This document shows, piece after piece, positions 47,049-58,837 of a DNA stretch of 64,000 bases. The translations under genes and the position numbers were made by a program. The stretch comes from Erythrophleum ivorense (Eukaryota; Streptophyta; Magnoliopsida; Fabales; Fabaceae), in contig JAIUCV010000009.1 in assembly GCA_026724425.1 (NCBI GenBank), positions 16,627,294-16,691,293 of the forward strand, read 5' to 3'. Below the pieces are notes generated by a model. The model made no database searches. It was not told the DNA's origin and worked only from the letters and a program-made list of their open reading frames with translations. Every line of letters begins with the position of its first letter. Position 1 is the first letter of the stretch.

Positions 47049-50000
47049 TGTAATATCCGGTTCTCTGAAAACCAAAGAAAACGTAAGAAACGTAACGTAC
47101 ACTATCTTCATTAACAAATGAAACTTACCGGATACAAAAGAAAGTCCCCTAAAATGTTGTAGTTAAGGTCCCAAAAAATTTGAGAAGCATTCTAGATTCC
47201 TAAAGCTGAGAATCCCAGGTTCAGACAGAAAGAAAAATGGAGCTAGAATGAAGAAACAATTTCTTACGAAAAGCTTACAAAACGTAATGACATTTTCATA
47301 ATTTTGAGCAAATTTTGGAATTTACATAGGAGGGCTTTTTAAATGAAAGTTTTGAGTTCTCTAGGATTCTTAGAGGCCTTGAAAACCATGGAAAGCCCTG
47401 GGACAGCTAAAACCCCTTCGGTGGATATTTTTCAACATCAGTATACCTGAACTTTAATGGATTTGTTCGGTAAGGTTTTAGCTCTGATTTGAGTGATTCC
47501 AAAGGCATTTTACTAAATTAGGAACCTAAATTTCATAATGGAAGAGATGGTTCTCAAAAAGGAGCTAAAACGAAGGAGAAATGAAAATGCCAAGAGCGAA
47601 GGGTAAAATTAAAATTTTTGAAAAGTGTAACTTCCTCCCACCTATATATATGATGCACCCTTCTTCTCCCTTTGTGTTGCACGACCAAGTTCTGCCTAAA
47701 ACCAGAGGAAAACCCTAGGGAGAGTGGCACACAAGAGGAAGGAAAGGAGGAGGAGAAATCAAAGGGTTAAGGTATGGAAATTAGTAGTTTTTCATGCTCT
47801 TTCTCATCAAAACCTCTTCTCCTCCATTCTCCTTTGTTTTCTATGATTAAAATAAATTTTACAAATCTATTTTAAGAGAGAAATTTAGGGAAAAATTCAG
47901 ATTTGAAGAGAGGAGCTCAAAGAATACAAGATTCAAGTGAGAAAAGCAAAAAAATAAGGCAATTTCTCTTCCTATGGTTGCCATCTTTAGTTCCCTTCTC
48001 TACCATCTCTCCCACTTGAGAAAACCCTAGGAGGAGATGATTTTTAGGCAGAACCAAGCATGAATCTAAGGAAAAAGGGTGTGGAGATTAAAAATATGCA
48101 AAGGGAATTATAAAAAAACCATCAGATTTCAAGATGCAAATTCTAGAGTTTTATGTGTACCTTGTAAAATTTGACCCTATGTGATGATTCCTAGGTTTAA
48201 TTATAGGTTTAATTAAGAGTTTAAATGAGTTCCTAAGATGCTCCCCATATGCTTCCTCCTTCAAGAAAACTAAGAGAACTCTAAGAAAGCCAAGGAAGCC
48301 CATAGTTTCGGCCAAGAGGAGTTCTTGTAGTGGGGGAGAGTTTTAAATTTTTCTAAGGCCATTCTTGAGTCATATTTGATGAATGAAAGTGAGGGGAAGC
48401 CTTGGAAAAAATTTAGAACTAATAAAAAGTGATTTGGTGCCTTAGGTTCCATATTATGACCTAAAGAAGCAACATGATGTTAGGCTCCTTGTTTTAATTG
48501 TGTGATGACTCCAAGAGGCTTAAAAAGAGTCAAGAGTCATATTTGAATGGAAAGAATGGAGCCTAAAAATTATTTGAGGGGTGTTGCTTCATTAGGTGCA
48601 TTTATGGACCATAATGGAGCTTATAGAGCAATCTAGCATCTAAACAAATTGTATGGCCTTAGAGATTATTTCATGAACCTAATTGGCTTCTATAAATTGT
48701 ATCTAGGCTAAGAAAAACCATCTCCACCAAATTTGTGGGTGTATGGCCGAAAGAGGAGGCTTGAATTTTAAGAGAAAAATGTGTAATTGTGTGCAAGGTA
48801 GCTCTCTCCACCTTCTCTCATACATGGATGTGTGTTTAGCTTGTTTTAGAATGTGTGTATATGTATTTTCAAGCTATTAAAAGTATGCTAGCATGCCTTT
48901 ATATGCCATGATTCTTGATGCCATGTTATGTTTCTAAATGAATACATGACGTTTGTTTGAGTTTACTTGAGTGTGGAGAGGCCAAGAATTCTTCACCATG
49001 ATGAGGATGAGCCAAGAACCCTTGAGCTTGGTTGAGACAAAGTAAAGAGTCTCCCAAAGGCAAAGTGGGCTCCTAGGACTATGGTTGAGTCCAAAGCTCT
49101 TAAAGAATGGGTGAGGCAAGTCCAAAATCCATGAGGAAAAGTGTGAGACCAATCCAAACACTTAGTGAGCTCTTGAATGTTTTGTATGATTTGTTCATAT
49201 GCCAAGCTTACTTTTTAAATATGTCCATGACTTCCATTTTCTCCATGCATACATTTATAAGGTTTGCTTTGCACATATTATGTATGATTGAATGGGAGAT
49301 GAGCTATTAGGATTCTTTGAATCTCATTCCCTCCTCTCCAATGAGCTAATATGTTAGGTGGACCAAGTGGCTATGGTAATGGAAGCCAACAACATTGAAG
49401 AAGGAAGATTGACAATCATATGCCTAGTTTTTATCTTTTTAGAACCATAATGATGTTTCATGATGTATATGATGTTGTAAATAGTCTATGACCCTTGAGA
49501 CACATGTAAATATAACATTATATGATGTTTAAATGTATGTATATGATGTATGAGCTCTAGCATATAATTTGAGTATGTAATGCCAAAGTATGAAATTTGA
49601 AAGTTTGATGTAAATGTGCATAAGTGTGGGTTAAGAGGCCAAAATGAGATGCATGAGGTTTGTGACCATTTGGGTAGCTCACACAAGTCTTAAATGTACT
49701 TTTAGACTTGCCCAAAAGGTGCCAAGACTAAGGGAAATCCATTTGGTAACTTTGGTACCATATATGGAGCCAAAATTGACCATAATGGAACTCTATGTCA
49801 CTTTTTGGCCAAATGAGTTAGTCTTGATATGAGATTTGACATAAAATTAGGCTCATTCATAGATTTTTGGGAAGTTAAAGATCATAATTTTTGGAGTTCT
49901 ACAGAATATTTGATAATTTTTCAAAGTTAGAAATTTTTATGGTTTTGGTTTGCTTTGGTCTGAAAATGAATTCTGTCACACGAGACTCAAATGATGTCCA

Positions 50001-50774
50001 ATTGCCATTAAATTTTATATAGAGAAACTAGACAATCACAATGACTTGTGCTAACTAAAAGCACCTCATTTGGACATCTAGAGAGGAAGATATGAATTTT
50101 TGAAGTTTCTATCCAGTATTAGTATTCTTGCCCGACCAGAGGTACTGTTCCATTGAATTCCATGGTCTAGGCTTAATAAACTAGTCTAGAGATATTTTTT
50201 CTCTCTATCTAACATCCACAGCTTTCTAGATTAGTATCATTTATATGAATTGAATTTTTTTGGAGTTAGTTGGACATTTTCAAAGTTTTCTACAAAATTC
50301 TATATTAGTTCCATGATGTAGCTAGACCTTTGGACAATTTTGGATGGTAAACGTCCTTTGTGATGGCTGTTATGGCTTGGACATATTTTTAGTGTGAATT
50401 TGACATCCATAGCTTCCCAAAACAACTAAAATTGTATGATTTTAATTTTTTTAGATTTAGTTATGATTTTTCAAATTTTGACCAGAAAAGAGACCAAATT
50501 TGGCTGAGAATGAGCCTCTGCATTCCATGCTCCATTTCGGTTTCCATGAGTTGTGGACATGATTTTGTGATGCAAATGAGTTGTTTTGATGTAATTAAAT
50601 GTGGGAATATATAGTATGAGCTTATACGGTCCACGTGACATCGATTGAAATTTTTAAGTATGACGTAATGCAAATAAACCCGTTATTTTTATTCCATTTT
50701 TTATGTGCTCTCATGGAAATAATGAGGTCAAGCTTATGAATGACATGGAATGAGTTAGAATTTATGGTGTTACA
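47049..50774 (+). mobile_element. Long solo-LTR-like element 4 (3.7 kb), nested in gypsy LTR
   Basis: Begins TGTAATATCC and ends GGTGTTACA, with perfect TTGGA duplications at 47,044-47,048 and 50,775-50,779. It is the only plus-oriented member of the family in this window. A TATA-like CTATATATATGA lies at about 47,642, roughly 590 bp from the start, consistent with a U3/R boundary. The remaining ~3.1 kb is non-coding, with degenerate repeats (49,850-50,640) resembling those in the other members in inverted orientation. No partner LTR is present. Confidence 0.9.
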
Positions 50775-50834
50775 TTGGAAAATGCCATAAGGTTGATCAA
50801 GCCATGATAAGTCTGCTAGTTCTATAAAGAACCT

Positions 50835-53800
50835 TGTAACACCATACTTTTAAGACTCGATTCATACAATTCTTATGCCTCATTTCATGCTTGTTCTATA
50901 GGAGGCAACATAATGTCATTCATTTTCATAGATAAGTTATGTTTCTCTATAGGTAAAATTTTTCTTTCAGAGCCCCATGGGCCATATGGACTCATGTATC
51001 ATATTCTCATATTTAAATACATAAATACAAGCCATTTCCATCATCAAAATTTTCCTAGAGGTAGTATAAAGCAAAGGGGAGAATGAAATCTCATGGAGTA
51101 ATTTCAAACAGAATTTTGGCTTTTCTATCACAAACTTTGGAAAATCATAACTAATTCGAGACAAATCAAAATTATGCATTCTTTGCCATTATGGGAAGCT
51201 ACACATGTCTGCTTTATGCTAAAAATATGTCTAGACTATAACATCTAACACAGAAGACATTTGATATTCGAAATGGTCCAGAGGTCAAGCTATTCATTGG
51301 TGCTGTCACAAAATTCTGTAACAAACTTAAAAATATCCAATTAATTTCACAAAAATCTAATCTATAAAATGATACCAATATGGAAAGCTATAGATGCTAG
51401 CTAGAGGGAAAAAATAACTCCATACCAGCTCAGGCACGCCTAAAGCTTGAAACTCAATCAAACAGTACCTGAGTTTAGTTTGAGTGCCTAATACTGGGCA
51501 GGAAATTCAAAAATTTATATCTCCCTCTCTAGATATCCAAATAAGGTGATTCTAGTTGGAATGAGTCACTGGAAATTTCTAGTTTCTCCATATAAAATTT
51601 TGTGATAATTGGACATCATTTGAGCCCTGTGTGATAGAAATCATTTTCGGACCAAGTGAATAGTGCATCAGACCAAAATCAGAATGTTTGCTAATTTTGA
51701 AAATTCATCAAATATTATCTAGACCTCCAAAAATTCTGTTCTTTAGCTTCCCAAAAATCCCTCAACAAGCTTTAATTACATGCCAAATATAAGATCAAAG
51801 AGAGTTTATTTGGACAAAAAGTAACATAAGATTTCAAATTAGTTCATTCTTGGTCCATACAAGGTATCAAAATGTCCAAATGGCTTTCCTTGGAGTTTGA
51901 CACTTCTTGGCCAAGTCTAAAAACATAATTATGACTTATATGAACTACCCAAAAAGTCCCAAATCTCATGCATCTCAATTTGGCCATCTCACTTACATTT
52001 GTACATTCTTGCATCAAACTTTCAAGAAGCACAATTTACCATGACATACTCAAATTACATTCTATCATTCACATAACATATTCTCTCATTTCTACATCAC
52101 ATCTTAATGTAATTGCATATGTTTCAAAGGTCATAGACCATATACAATAATGGATTACATCATTAGACATTAATATGGCCTTAAAGAACTAAACTATACA
52201 CTTTGATGTCAAGCTCTCATTGCTCATGTGGTTGGCTCCCATTTCTTTGATCTCTTAGTCCACCTAGCATGTTAGATCATTGGAGAGGAGGGGATGAGAT
52301 TCAAAGAATCCTAATAGCTCATCTCCCTTTCAATCACACATAAAGTATACAAAACCAATCTTGAAAATGCATGCATAGGCATATTTCATAACATGAACAT
52401 TCAAGAAGCAATCTTAGCATTTGAGAAAGTCACACATAGCATATATAGGCTTGCTAAGTATGTGGATTAGCCTCACCCATTCACTTATGGATTTTGAACT
52501 TGCTTCACCCATTTTTTAAGAGGTTCTTGGACTCAACCTTGCTCTTGAGAGTCAACCTCACTTTTGGGAGACTCTTTACTTTGTCTCAACCAAACTTTAA
52601 GGGTTCTTGGCTCATCCTTACCATGGCTAAGGGTTCTTGGCCTCACCACATTCAAGCAAATCCAAACAACCATCATAAATATCATTTGAAAACATAATAC
52701 ATGATCATGGTACCATGGCATATGAAATCATGCTAGCATACTTTTCATGGCTTAAAACACATATACACACATTCAAAGACAAGCTAAGCATATATTCATG
52801 CATGAGAGAAAGAGGAGTGAGCTACCTTGCTTGTATTTACATACTTTTTCCTTAATCCTTGAGTCCTCCCTTGACCTTACACACCTAAGAAGGTGAAGAT
52901 CATTTCTCTTGGTCGAGACATATCATATGGATGCTAGTTACACTCTTGAAACAAACTAGGACATTAAACTTCTACTTAAGAACATACTTGGTTCTATAAG
53001 TCACATAATGGTTCCATAAATGGCCTATTGAAGCAACCATCATGATTCAAGTTCTTGGCTCTATTCTCTTCTCATTTCTAGGCCTCTTGACCTCATTTAA
53101 GGTCCTTAGAGCTATTACATATTCATTTACAAAAGCCTAGACACAAGTTGCTTTATAAGGTCACATTATGGAAGCCATTACCTTATCTCCCAATCCATGG
53201 CTTCTAAATTTTTTCTAAGGGTTTGTTCCACCTTCTATCATCATATGAAATTCCAAACTAAGGTTAGAATAAATTAAAACACTCTCTAACCCCTCCATCT
53301 GTCCTAGGCCAACATTATGGAAGTATTTGGGGTTCAAGGGGTTTTCAATTTTTCCTTGATGGGAGAGCCACTTGGGAGAATTTTTAGAGGTCTTAAAAGC
53401 TCAATGAAACATTTAAATGGCCAAGGAAATTCATAGATTAAATTAGTTTTTACAATTCCTTCAAATGCACTAAACTTTTTCAACTTAGATTTCATTAGTT
53501 TTTCTTGCAATTTCTTTGCTTTCTTGGATGGAAGGTGCATATGGGAAGCTCTCTAGGGGTCTTAGGAACTCATACAAACATTCACATAGGCTTGGGAACT
53601 CTTAGATAAAATCAGATTTTTGCCTATGTCTTTGAATCCCTAACTTCCCATTCGTGCTTCTCTTTTGCTTCTTAATCAATTTCACTTATATCTTCCTAAT
53701 CTTCACATTATAGAACCCCTAATTTCACCTTAATATGGTCAAAATTTATCTCCTATGGAATGGGCCCTAAGGTGAACGAAAATTCCATGGAGGAAGCAAG

Positions 53801-54734
53801 CAAAGAGAAGCAACAAACAAGAAGGAATACCTTGGTTTCTTGTTTCCTTCAAAGCCTCTTTCATTTGGTGTAAACTCCTCCTTGAATTCCTACTCTTCTC
53901 CTTCTGAACGAGACCCAAAAATAGCCCCACTTCATAAAAAAAAAACTACACAAAGGAAGGTGGGAAGGAGGAGAAGAGAGTTTTTAAAGAGAGAACTAGA
54001 AAAAGTCTTGATTTCCATACCTTTTCTTCTTGGTTTTTCTCCCTCCTTGAGCTCTCTCCTAGTGTGTCTCTCTTCTTTGGCTTTTTTCTCTGGTTTGGGC
54101 AGAACAAAGGGTCTATTATGATGAAGGAGAAGGGGGATGCTTCATATATCAAAAGGAGATACATAAAAGCTTTTTAAAAATGCCATTTTTGTCCTTCATT
54201 CTTGGCTAATTCATTTGAGGCTCATTTTAGCTCCTTTTCGAAAACCATTTTTTCCATCATAAAATTTAGATTCTCAATTTTATAAAATGCCTTAGAATCA
54301 CTCAATTTGGAACTAAAACCTTCTCGCAAGATTCGGTCAAAGTTTGGACTCATCGTTGTTAGAAAATGTATACTGGAGGGACTTTAACTGTTCTGGGGCT
54401 TCCCATAGTTTTTAGGGTCTTTGAGAACCCTAGAGAACTTAAAACTTTCTTTTAAAAAGTCCTCCTATGAGTTTTTCAAAAAGTTCCCATATTTATAAAA
54501 ATGTCATTGGCCTTTTAGTAAATTTTTTGAATCACTCCGGCCTTGAGGCCTTGATTTTTTAGCAACTCAAGGCTCAAATTCTCATTTTCTATTATTTAGA
54601 ATTTTTATCATAATTTTATTTGGCCTCAATTCCTTCTATTTTAAGGACTTTCTTTTGTATCTGGTTCATTTCAGATGTTTATGGAGAAACTAAACATCGT
54701 GTTTCTCACGTTTACAGAGGGATCAGATGTTACA
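50835..54734 (-). mobile_element. Long solo-LTR-like element 5 (3.9 kb), nested in gypsy LTR
   Basis: Begins TGTAACACC and ends GATGTTACA, with perfect AACCT duplications at 50,830-50,834 and 54,735-54,739. The reverse complement of its right end (TGTAACATCTG..., then GATACAAAAGAAAGTCC) aligns with the start of element 4. The two are therefore the same family, head-to-head, only 60 bp apart. No coding region or second LTR. Confidence 0.9.
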
Positions 54735-55220
54735 AACCTAGAGCAAATCACTCTCAAGTCTGGAATTACTAGAATTTAAACTTCATTCATTCATCCTATT
54801 TGATTACAAATGGAGGCAAAATACATGTATTTATAATGTAAGTCAAATTTGCTTGTTGGAGGAAAATTAGGAACTAACTACATAGTCCTAACCGAAAGAC
54901 CTAGAAATTGGGAATACAAAATAATCAAATCTTTTTTAAAAACAGAAAAGAAAGAGAATTGCCTAATTAATCTTAATTTTCATCCTAATACAGAAAGCTT
55001 CTAGAAGTCAGCATTTTAAACCTATAATAGCATTATTTAAGCTAAATTGAGTTAATCCATATATGGTCCTTAGCTCAAACTCTTTATTCTACAATATTCT
55101 AACCCAAAATAACTCTTATAACTCCATCTTTAGTCCAAATAATATTAATGATGTCTGGACTAATACTTAGATCAAATTTGCCAAAATTTTGCTTAGCCTA
55201 AGTTTCTTGAACAAGTCAAC

Positions 55221-56712
55221 TCAGTGCTTCTTTGATCTTTTAGTCTTAATCCTTGTGATAGGTCCAACAAGAAGACATAAAGGATCATTTAAAAGTTTTA
55301 AATTAGCTTGTTCTTCTAAGCTAGCTAACTTTGTCCCATAATTCACATCATTCCTTCTTTCCTTAAATTGGTTTGTCCTCGAATCTTCACGTCCATCAAA
55401 AGGAGATAAATTAGCAACATTAAAAGTAACACTAACATTATATTCACCAAGAAAAACAATTTTGTAGGCATGGTCATTGATTTTCTCAATAACTTGGAAT
55501 AGTCCATCCCCTCTAGGAGCCAATTTAGATTTTCTTTAAGTTGAAAACCTCTCATTTCTCATATACTCCGAAACTTAATCACCAGGTTCAGAAGTAACAT
55601 CTCTCCTTCCTTTATTTGCCTTGGATGCATATTGCTCATTTTTCTTTTCAATTTGTTTCTTAACATGTTCATGAAGTTGCTTTACCAATTTAACCTTCCT
55701 TTTCCCATCAAGATTTGCTCTTTCATCAATAGGCAATGGTATTAAATCCAACGGAGTTAGTGGATTAAAATCATAAACTATTTCAAGATTAGAAAAGTTA
55801 GTAGATGAATGTACACTTCTACTATATGCAAATTCAATGAATGATAAGCAATCTTCCTAATTCTTCAAATTCTTTTGAATAACAGTTTGAAGTAATTGAG
55901 TTAAAATTCTATTAACAACTTCAGTTTGACCATCAATTTGTGGATGACAAGTTGTAGAAAATAACAATTTAGTGCCAAAATTTCCTCACAAGACCTTTCA
56001 AAAATAACTAAGAAACTTTGCATCTCTATAAGAAATAATGCTTTTAGGAACATCATGAAGTCTTACAATCTCTTTTAAAAATAAATCAGTAATATAAGTG
56101 GCATCATCAGTTTTATAACATGAAATAAAATGAGCCATTTTAGAAAATCTATCAATAACCGAAAATATTGAATCCATTCCTCTTTTTGACCTAGGTAGTC
56201 CTAAAATGAAATCCATTGATATGTCTACCCAAGGTTCATTAGGTACAGCTAATAGTATATACAAACCATGTGGTAAGACTCTAGATTTAGCCTTTTTGTA
56301 TGTTATGCATCTACCACAAATTCTTTCAATGTCATGTTTTATTCTAGGCTAAAAGAAATGTTCACGCAACACATGTGAAGTCTTTTTTACACCAAATTGT
56401 CCCATTAATCCTCCCTATGGCTTCCCTTAGAAGCAATTTACATATAGAACATTGAGGTACACATAATTTATTCTCTCTAAACAAGTAGCCATCAAGTCTA
56501 TAAAACTTATCAATTACTCTCTTTTCACAAGCAACAAATACTTCAGCAAAATTGATATCATTAACATACAATTCCTTGATATATTCAAATCTTAGCGTCC
56601 TTGTATTTAGAGAAGTAAGAAGAATATACCTTTTGGACAATGCATCTGTAACCATATTCTCCTTACCTTGCTTGTATTGGATGACATATGGAAATGTCTT
56701 AATGAATTCCAT
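55221..56712 (-). pseudogene. Gypsy integrase and C-terminal pol
   Basis: Minus strand: end of RNase H (YKQGKENMVTDALSKR), then the pre-integrase region (DGYLFRENKLCVP). The integrase core follows (PWVDISMDFILGLPRSKRGM, DRFSKMAHFISCYKT, 55,998-56,264), then a HPQIDGQTEVVNR region near 55,930. The C-terminus is PRGDGLFQVIEKINDHAYKI to NVSVTFNVANLSPFDGRED (55,221-55,523). The core has ISYRDAKF where the family has a catalytic Asp (S-D-R-D), so the active site is lost. Frameshifts occur near 55,995, 56,370 and 55,530. The last ~43 codons lie inside the 3' LTR (from 55,350 down), and the polypurine tract is within the coding frame. Confidence 0.88.
55351..55364 (-). other. Polypurine tract of gypsy element
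   Basis: On the minus strand AAGGAAAGAAGGAA directly precedes the LTR start TGATGTG. It is the expected primer for plus-strand DNA synthesis and overlaps codons of the pol frame. Confidence 0.85.
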
Positions 56713-56719
56713 CCATTTA

Positions 56720-57255
56720 GCATGCCTTTTGTTCAGCTTACTTTGACCCTTGATGTGCTTTAAAGATTGATGATCTGTGTGAATAACAAATTGTTTAGGC
56801 CAAAGGTAGTGTTGCTAAGTCTCTAATGCTTGCACAAGTGCATAAGGTTCTTTGTCATATGTTGGATAGTTTAAGGAAGCCCCATTTAGTTTTTCACTGA
56901 AATAAGCAATTGGTCTCCCCTCTTGCATCAAAATAGGTCCTATACTAACTCCTGAAGCATCACACTCAATCTCAAAAGTTTCGTTAAAATCAGGCAATGA
57001 TAACACAGGTGCAGAACACAACTTATCTTTAAGAATTTTAAAAGCATGATCTTGTGCTTTACCCCATTTGAAGTGAACATATTTTTTAATGATTTCAGTG
57101 AGTGGTGGAGCAAGTGTACTAAAATCCTTCAGAAATTGCCTATAAAAGCTAGCCAAACCATGAACACTTCTTACCTCTGTAATGCTTATAGGTGTTGGCC
57201 AATATTTTATTACTCTTACCTTTTCCTTATCAACTTCTACTATTTTAGAACTCAC
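56720..57255 (-). pseudogene. Gypsy RNase H domain
   Basis: Minus strand VHGLASFYRQFLKDFSTLAPPLTEIIK connects reverse transcriptase to RNase H (CDASGVSIGPILMQEGRPIAYFSEKL, then TYDKEPYALVQAL and, after a stop near 56,815, the TDHQSLKHIKG-like region to 56,720). The DAS catalytic start is visible. The enzyme removes the RNA strand during reverse transcription. Confidence 0.87.
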
Positions 57256-57312
57256 TACAAAACCAAGGAAAACAACTTTATCGATGCAACAACTATATTT
57301 CTTAAAGTTAGC

Positions 57313-57815
57313 CTACAACTTTTCCTTTCTCAAGACATTAAGAACATGATGCAAATGATTCAAATGTTCAATAAGACTTCTACTATAAATCAAAATGTCA
57401 TCAAAATAAACTACAAAAAACTTTCTAATAAATGCATGCAAAACATGATTCATTAACCTCATGAAAGTGCTAGGTGCATTAGTTAATCTAAATGACATGA
57501 CTAACCATTCATACAATTCATGTTTTATTTTGAATACAGTTTTCCATTTGTCCCTTTCCCTCACCCTAATTTGATGATGCCTAGATTTTAAATCAATTTT
57601 TGAAAAGACACTAAACCCATGCAATTCATCAAGCATGTCATCTAATTTAGGTATGGGATATTAATATTTTACAGTGATATTATTTACAACTTTGCAATTA
57701 ATGTACATTCTCTAAGTTCCATCTTTTTTTGGCACCAAAAGTATTGGAACTACACAAGGACTTAAACTTTCTCTAACATATCCCTTGGCCATGAGCTTTT
57801 TAACCTACCTTTGAA
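57313..57815 (-). pseudogene. Gypsy reverse transcriptase domain
   Basis: Minus strand: a VPILLVPKKDGT-type start near 57,740, then LDELHGFSVFSKIDLKSRHHQIRVRERDKWKTVF (57,540-57,636), FRLTNAPSTFMRLMNHVLH and the FVVYFDDILIYSRS catalytic box (57,380-57,420). Stops near 57,715 and 57,660 and a frame loss near 57,310 interrupt it. The sequence is typical of plant Ty3/gypsy chromovirus-like polymerases; I could not settle the exact lineage. Confidence 0.92.
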
Positions 57816-58180
57816 TCTCTTGTCTCCTTTGGATTAGTTCTATAAGTTGGCTGGTTGGGAATTGTTGCTTTAGAAATGAAGTCAATCTGATGTTCAATGC
57901 CTCTAATGGGTGGTAAACTATTGGAAATATCTTCAGGAAACACATCCTCGAATTCTTATAACAAAGAACTAATAACACTAGAAAAAGAAAGGTTTAGGGC
58001 GTTAGCGTTCAAAAAGGCCTTCTTGTAAACAAGTACAAGCAAAGGCTATTTAGCAAAATAAGCACTCCTCACTTCTTTTTTATTTTTATTTTTGCATAAA
58101 AACTCACTTTTTCTCTTCTTTTCTCTTCACTTTTTATTCCTTTTTTTTTTGAATTTCTTTTTTGAAACTCTCATCTTTTT

Positions 58181-58723
58181 TCATTTTTTTTTTTGCTCAT
58201 TTCTTTTTGATCTCTCCCCCTCATTTTTCATATTCTTATCTTTCTTATCTTTCTCTTTCATCATCTTGTGCTGATCTTCATACACTTGCTTTAGTGTTAA
58301 AGGGACAAGAGTAATGGGTATATTATTCATTACAAATGAATATTTGTTGATAAATCTATCCTTAGTTTCCCTTTTATTAAACTCCCAAGGTCTTCCTAAA
58401 AGTATATGTCCAGCATGCATAGGAATAACATCATATAAAACTTTATCATTATATTTACCAATTGGGAATGAAACTAGAAGTTGTCTATCAACCTTAATTT
58501 CTCTAGATTCATTTAACTATTGCGACTTGTATGGCCTAGGGTGTCTAATGGTAGACAAATTCAATTTCTCAACTAAAGTGGTACTAGTAACATTGGTACA
58601 ACTCCCACCATCAATAATCATACTACATACCTTGTTATTTATAAGGCAACGATTATGAAAAATGTTCTCTCTTTGTTGCTCCATGTCATCTTTAACTTGA
58701 GAATTTAAAGCTCTTCTAGTCAT
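58181..58723 (-). pseudogene. Gypsy aspartic protease region
   Basis: Minus strand NNKVCSMIIDGGSCTNVTSTTLVEKLNL (58,540-58,640) carries the D-G-G variant of the aspartic protease active site common in plant gypsy elements. A stop near 58,515 separates it from the C-terminal part (HILLGRPWEFNKRETKDRFINKYSFV, 58,320-58,420). A Lys/Glu-rich linker follows to about 58,181. Confidence 0.85.
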
Positions 58724-58837
58724 AAGAGCTTATCCTTCCATTGCATACTTAACTCCATCATCACTAGCATCTTCAAATGAGGCATGGAATTATCACTTTC
58801 ACTTTCAGTCACCATATCTCCATTATCTTTCATTACC

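Larger units (their letters stand above)
46910..55350 (-). repeat. Left (3') LTR of gypsy element, split in three
   Basis: Pieces: 46,910-47,048 (TGGTATGAACCCACAAGG...GAGTGTTGGA), 50,780-50,834 (AAATGCCATAAGGTTGATC...AAGAACCT) and 54,740-55,350 (AGAGCAAATCACTCTC...AATTCACATCA). They join end-to-end to match the right LTR; the gaps are elements 4 and 5 with their 5-bp duplications. Confidence 0.92.

Noticed and set aside
37000..54700. Many 60-155 residue open frames in the long LTR elements
   Set aside because: Low-complexity translations, not conserved between family members, no known domain; chance frames.
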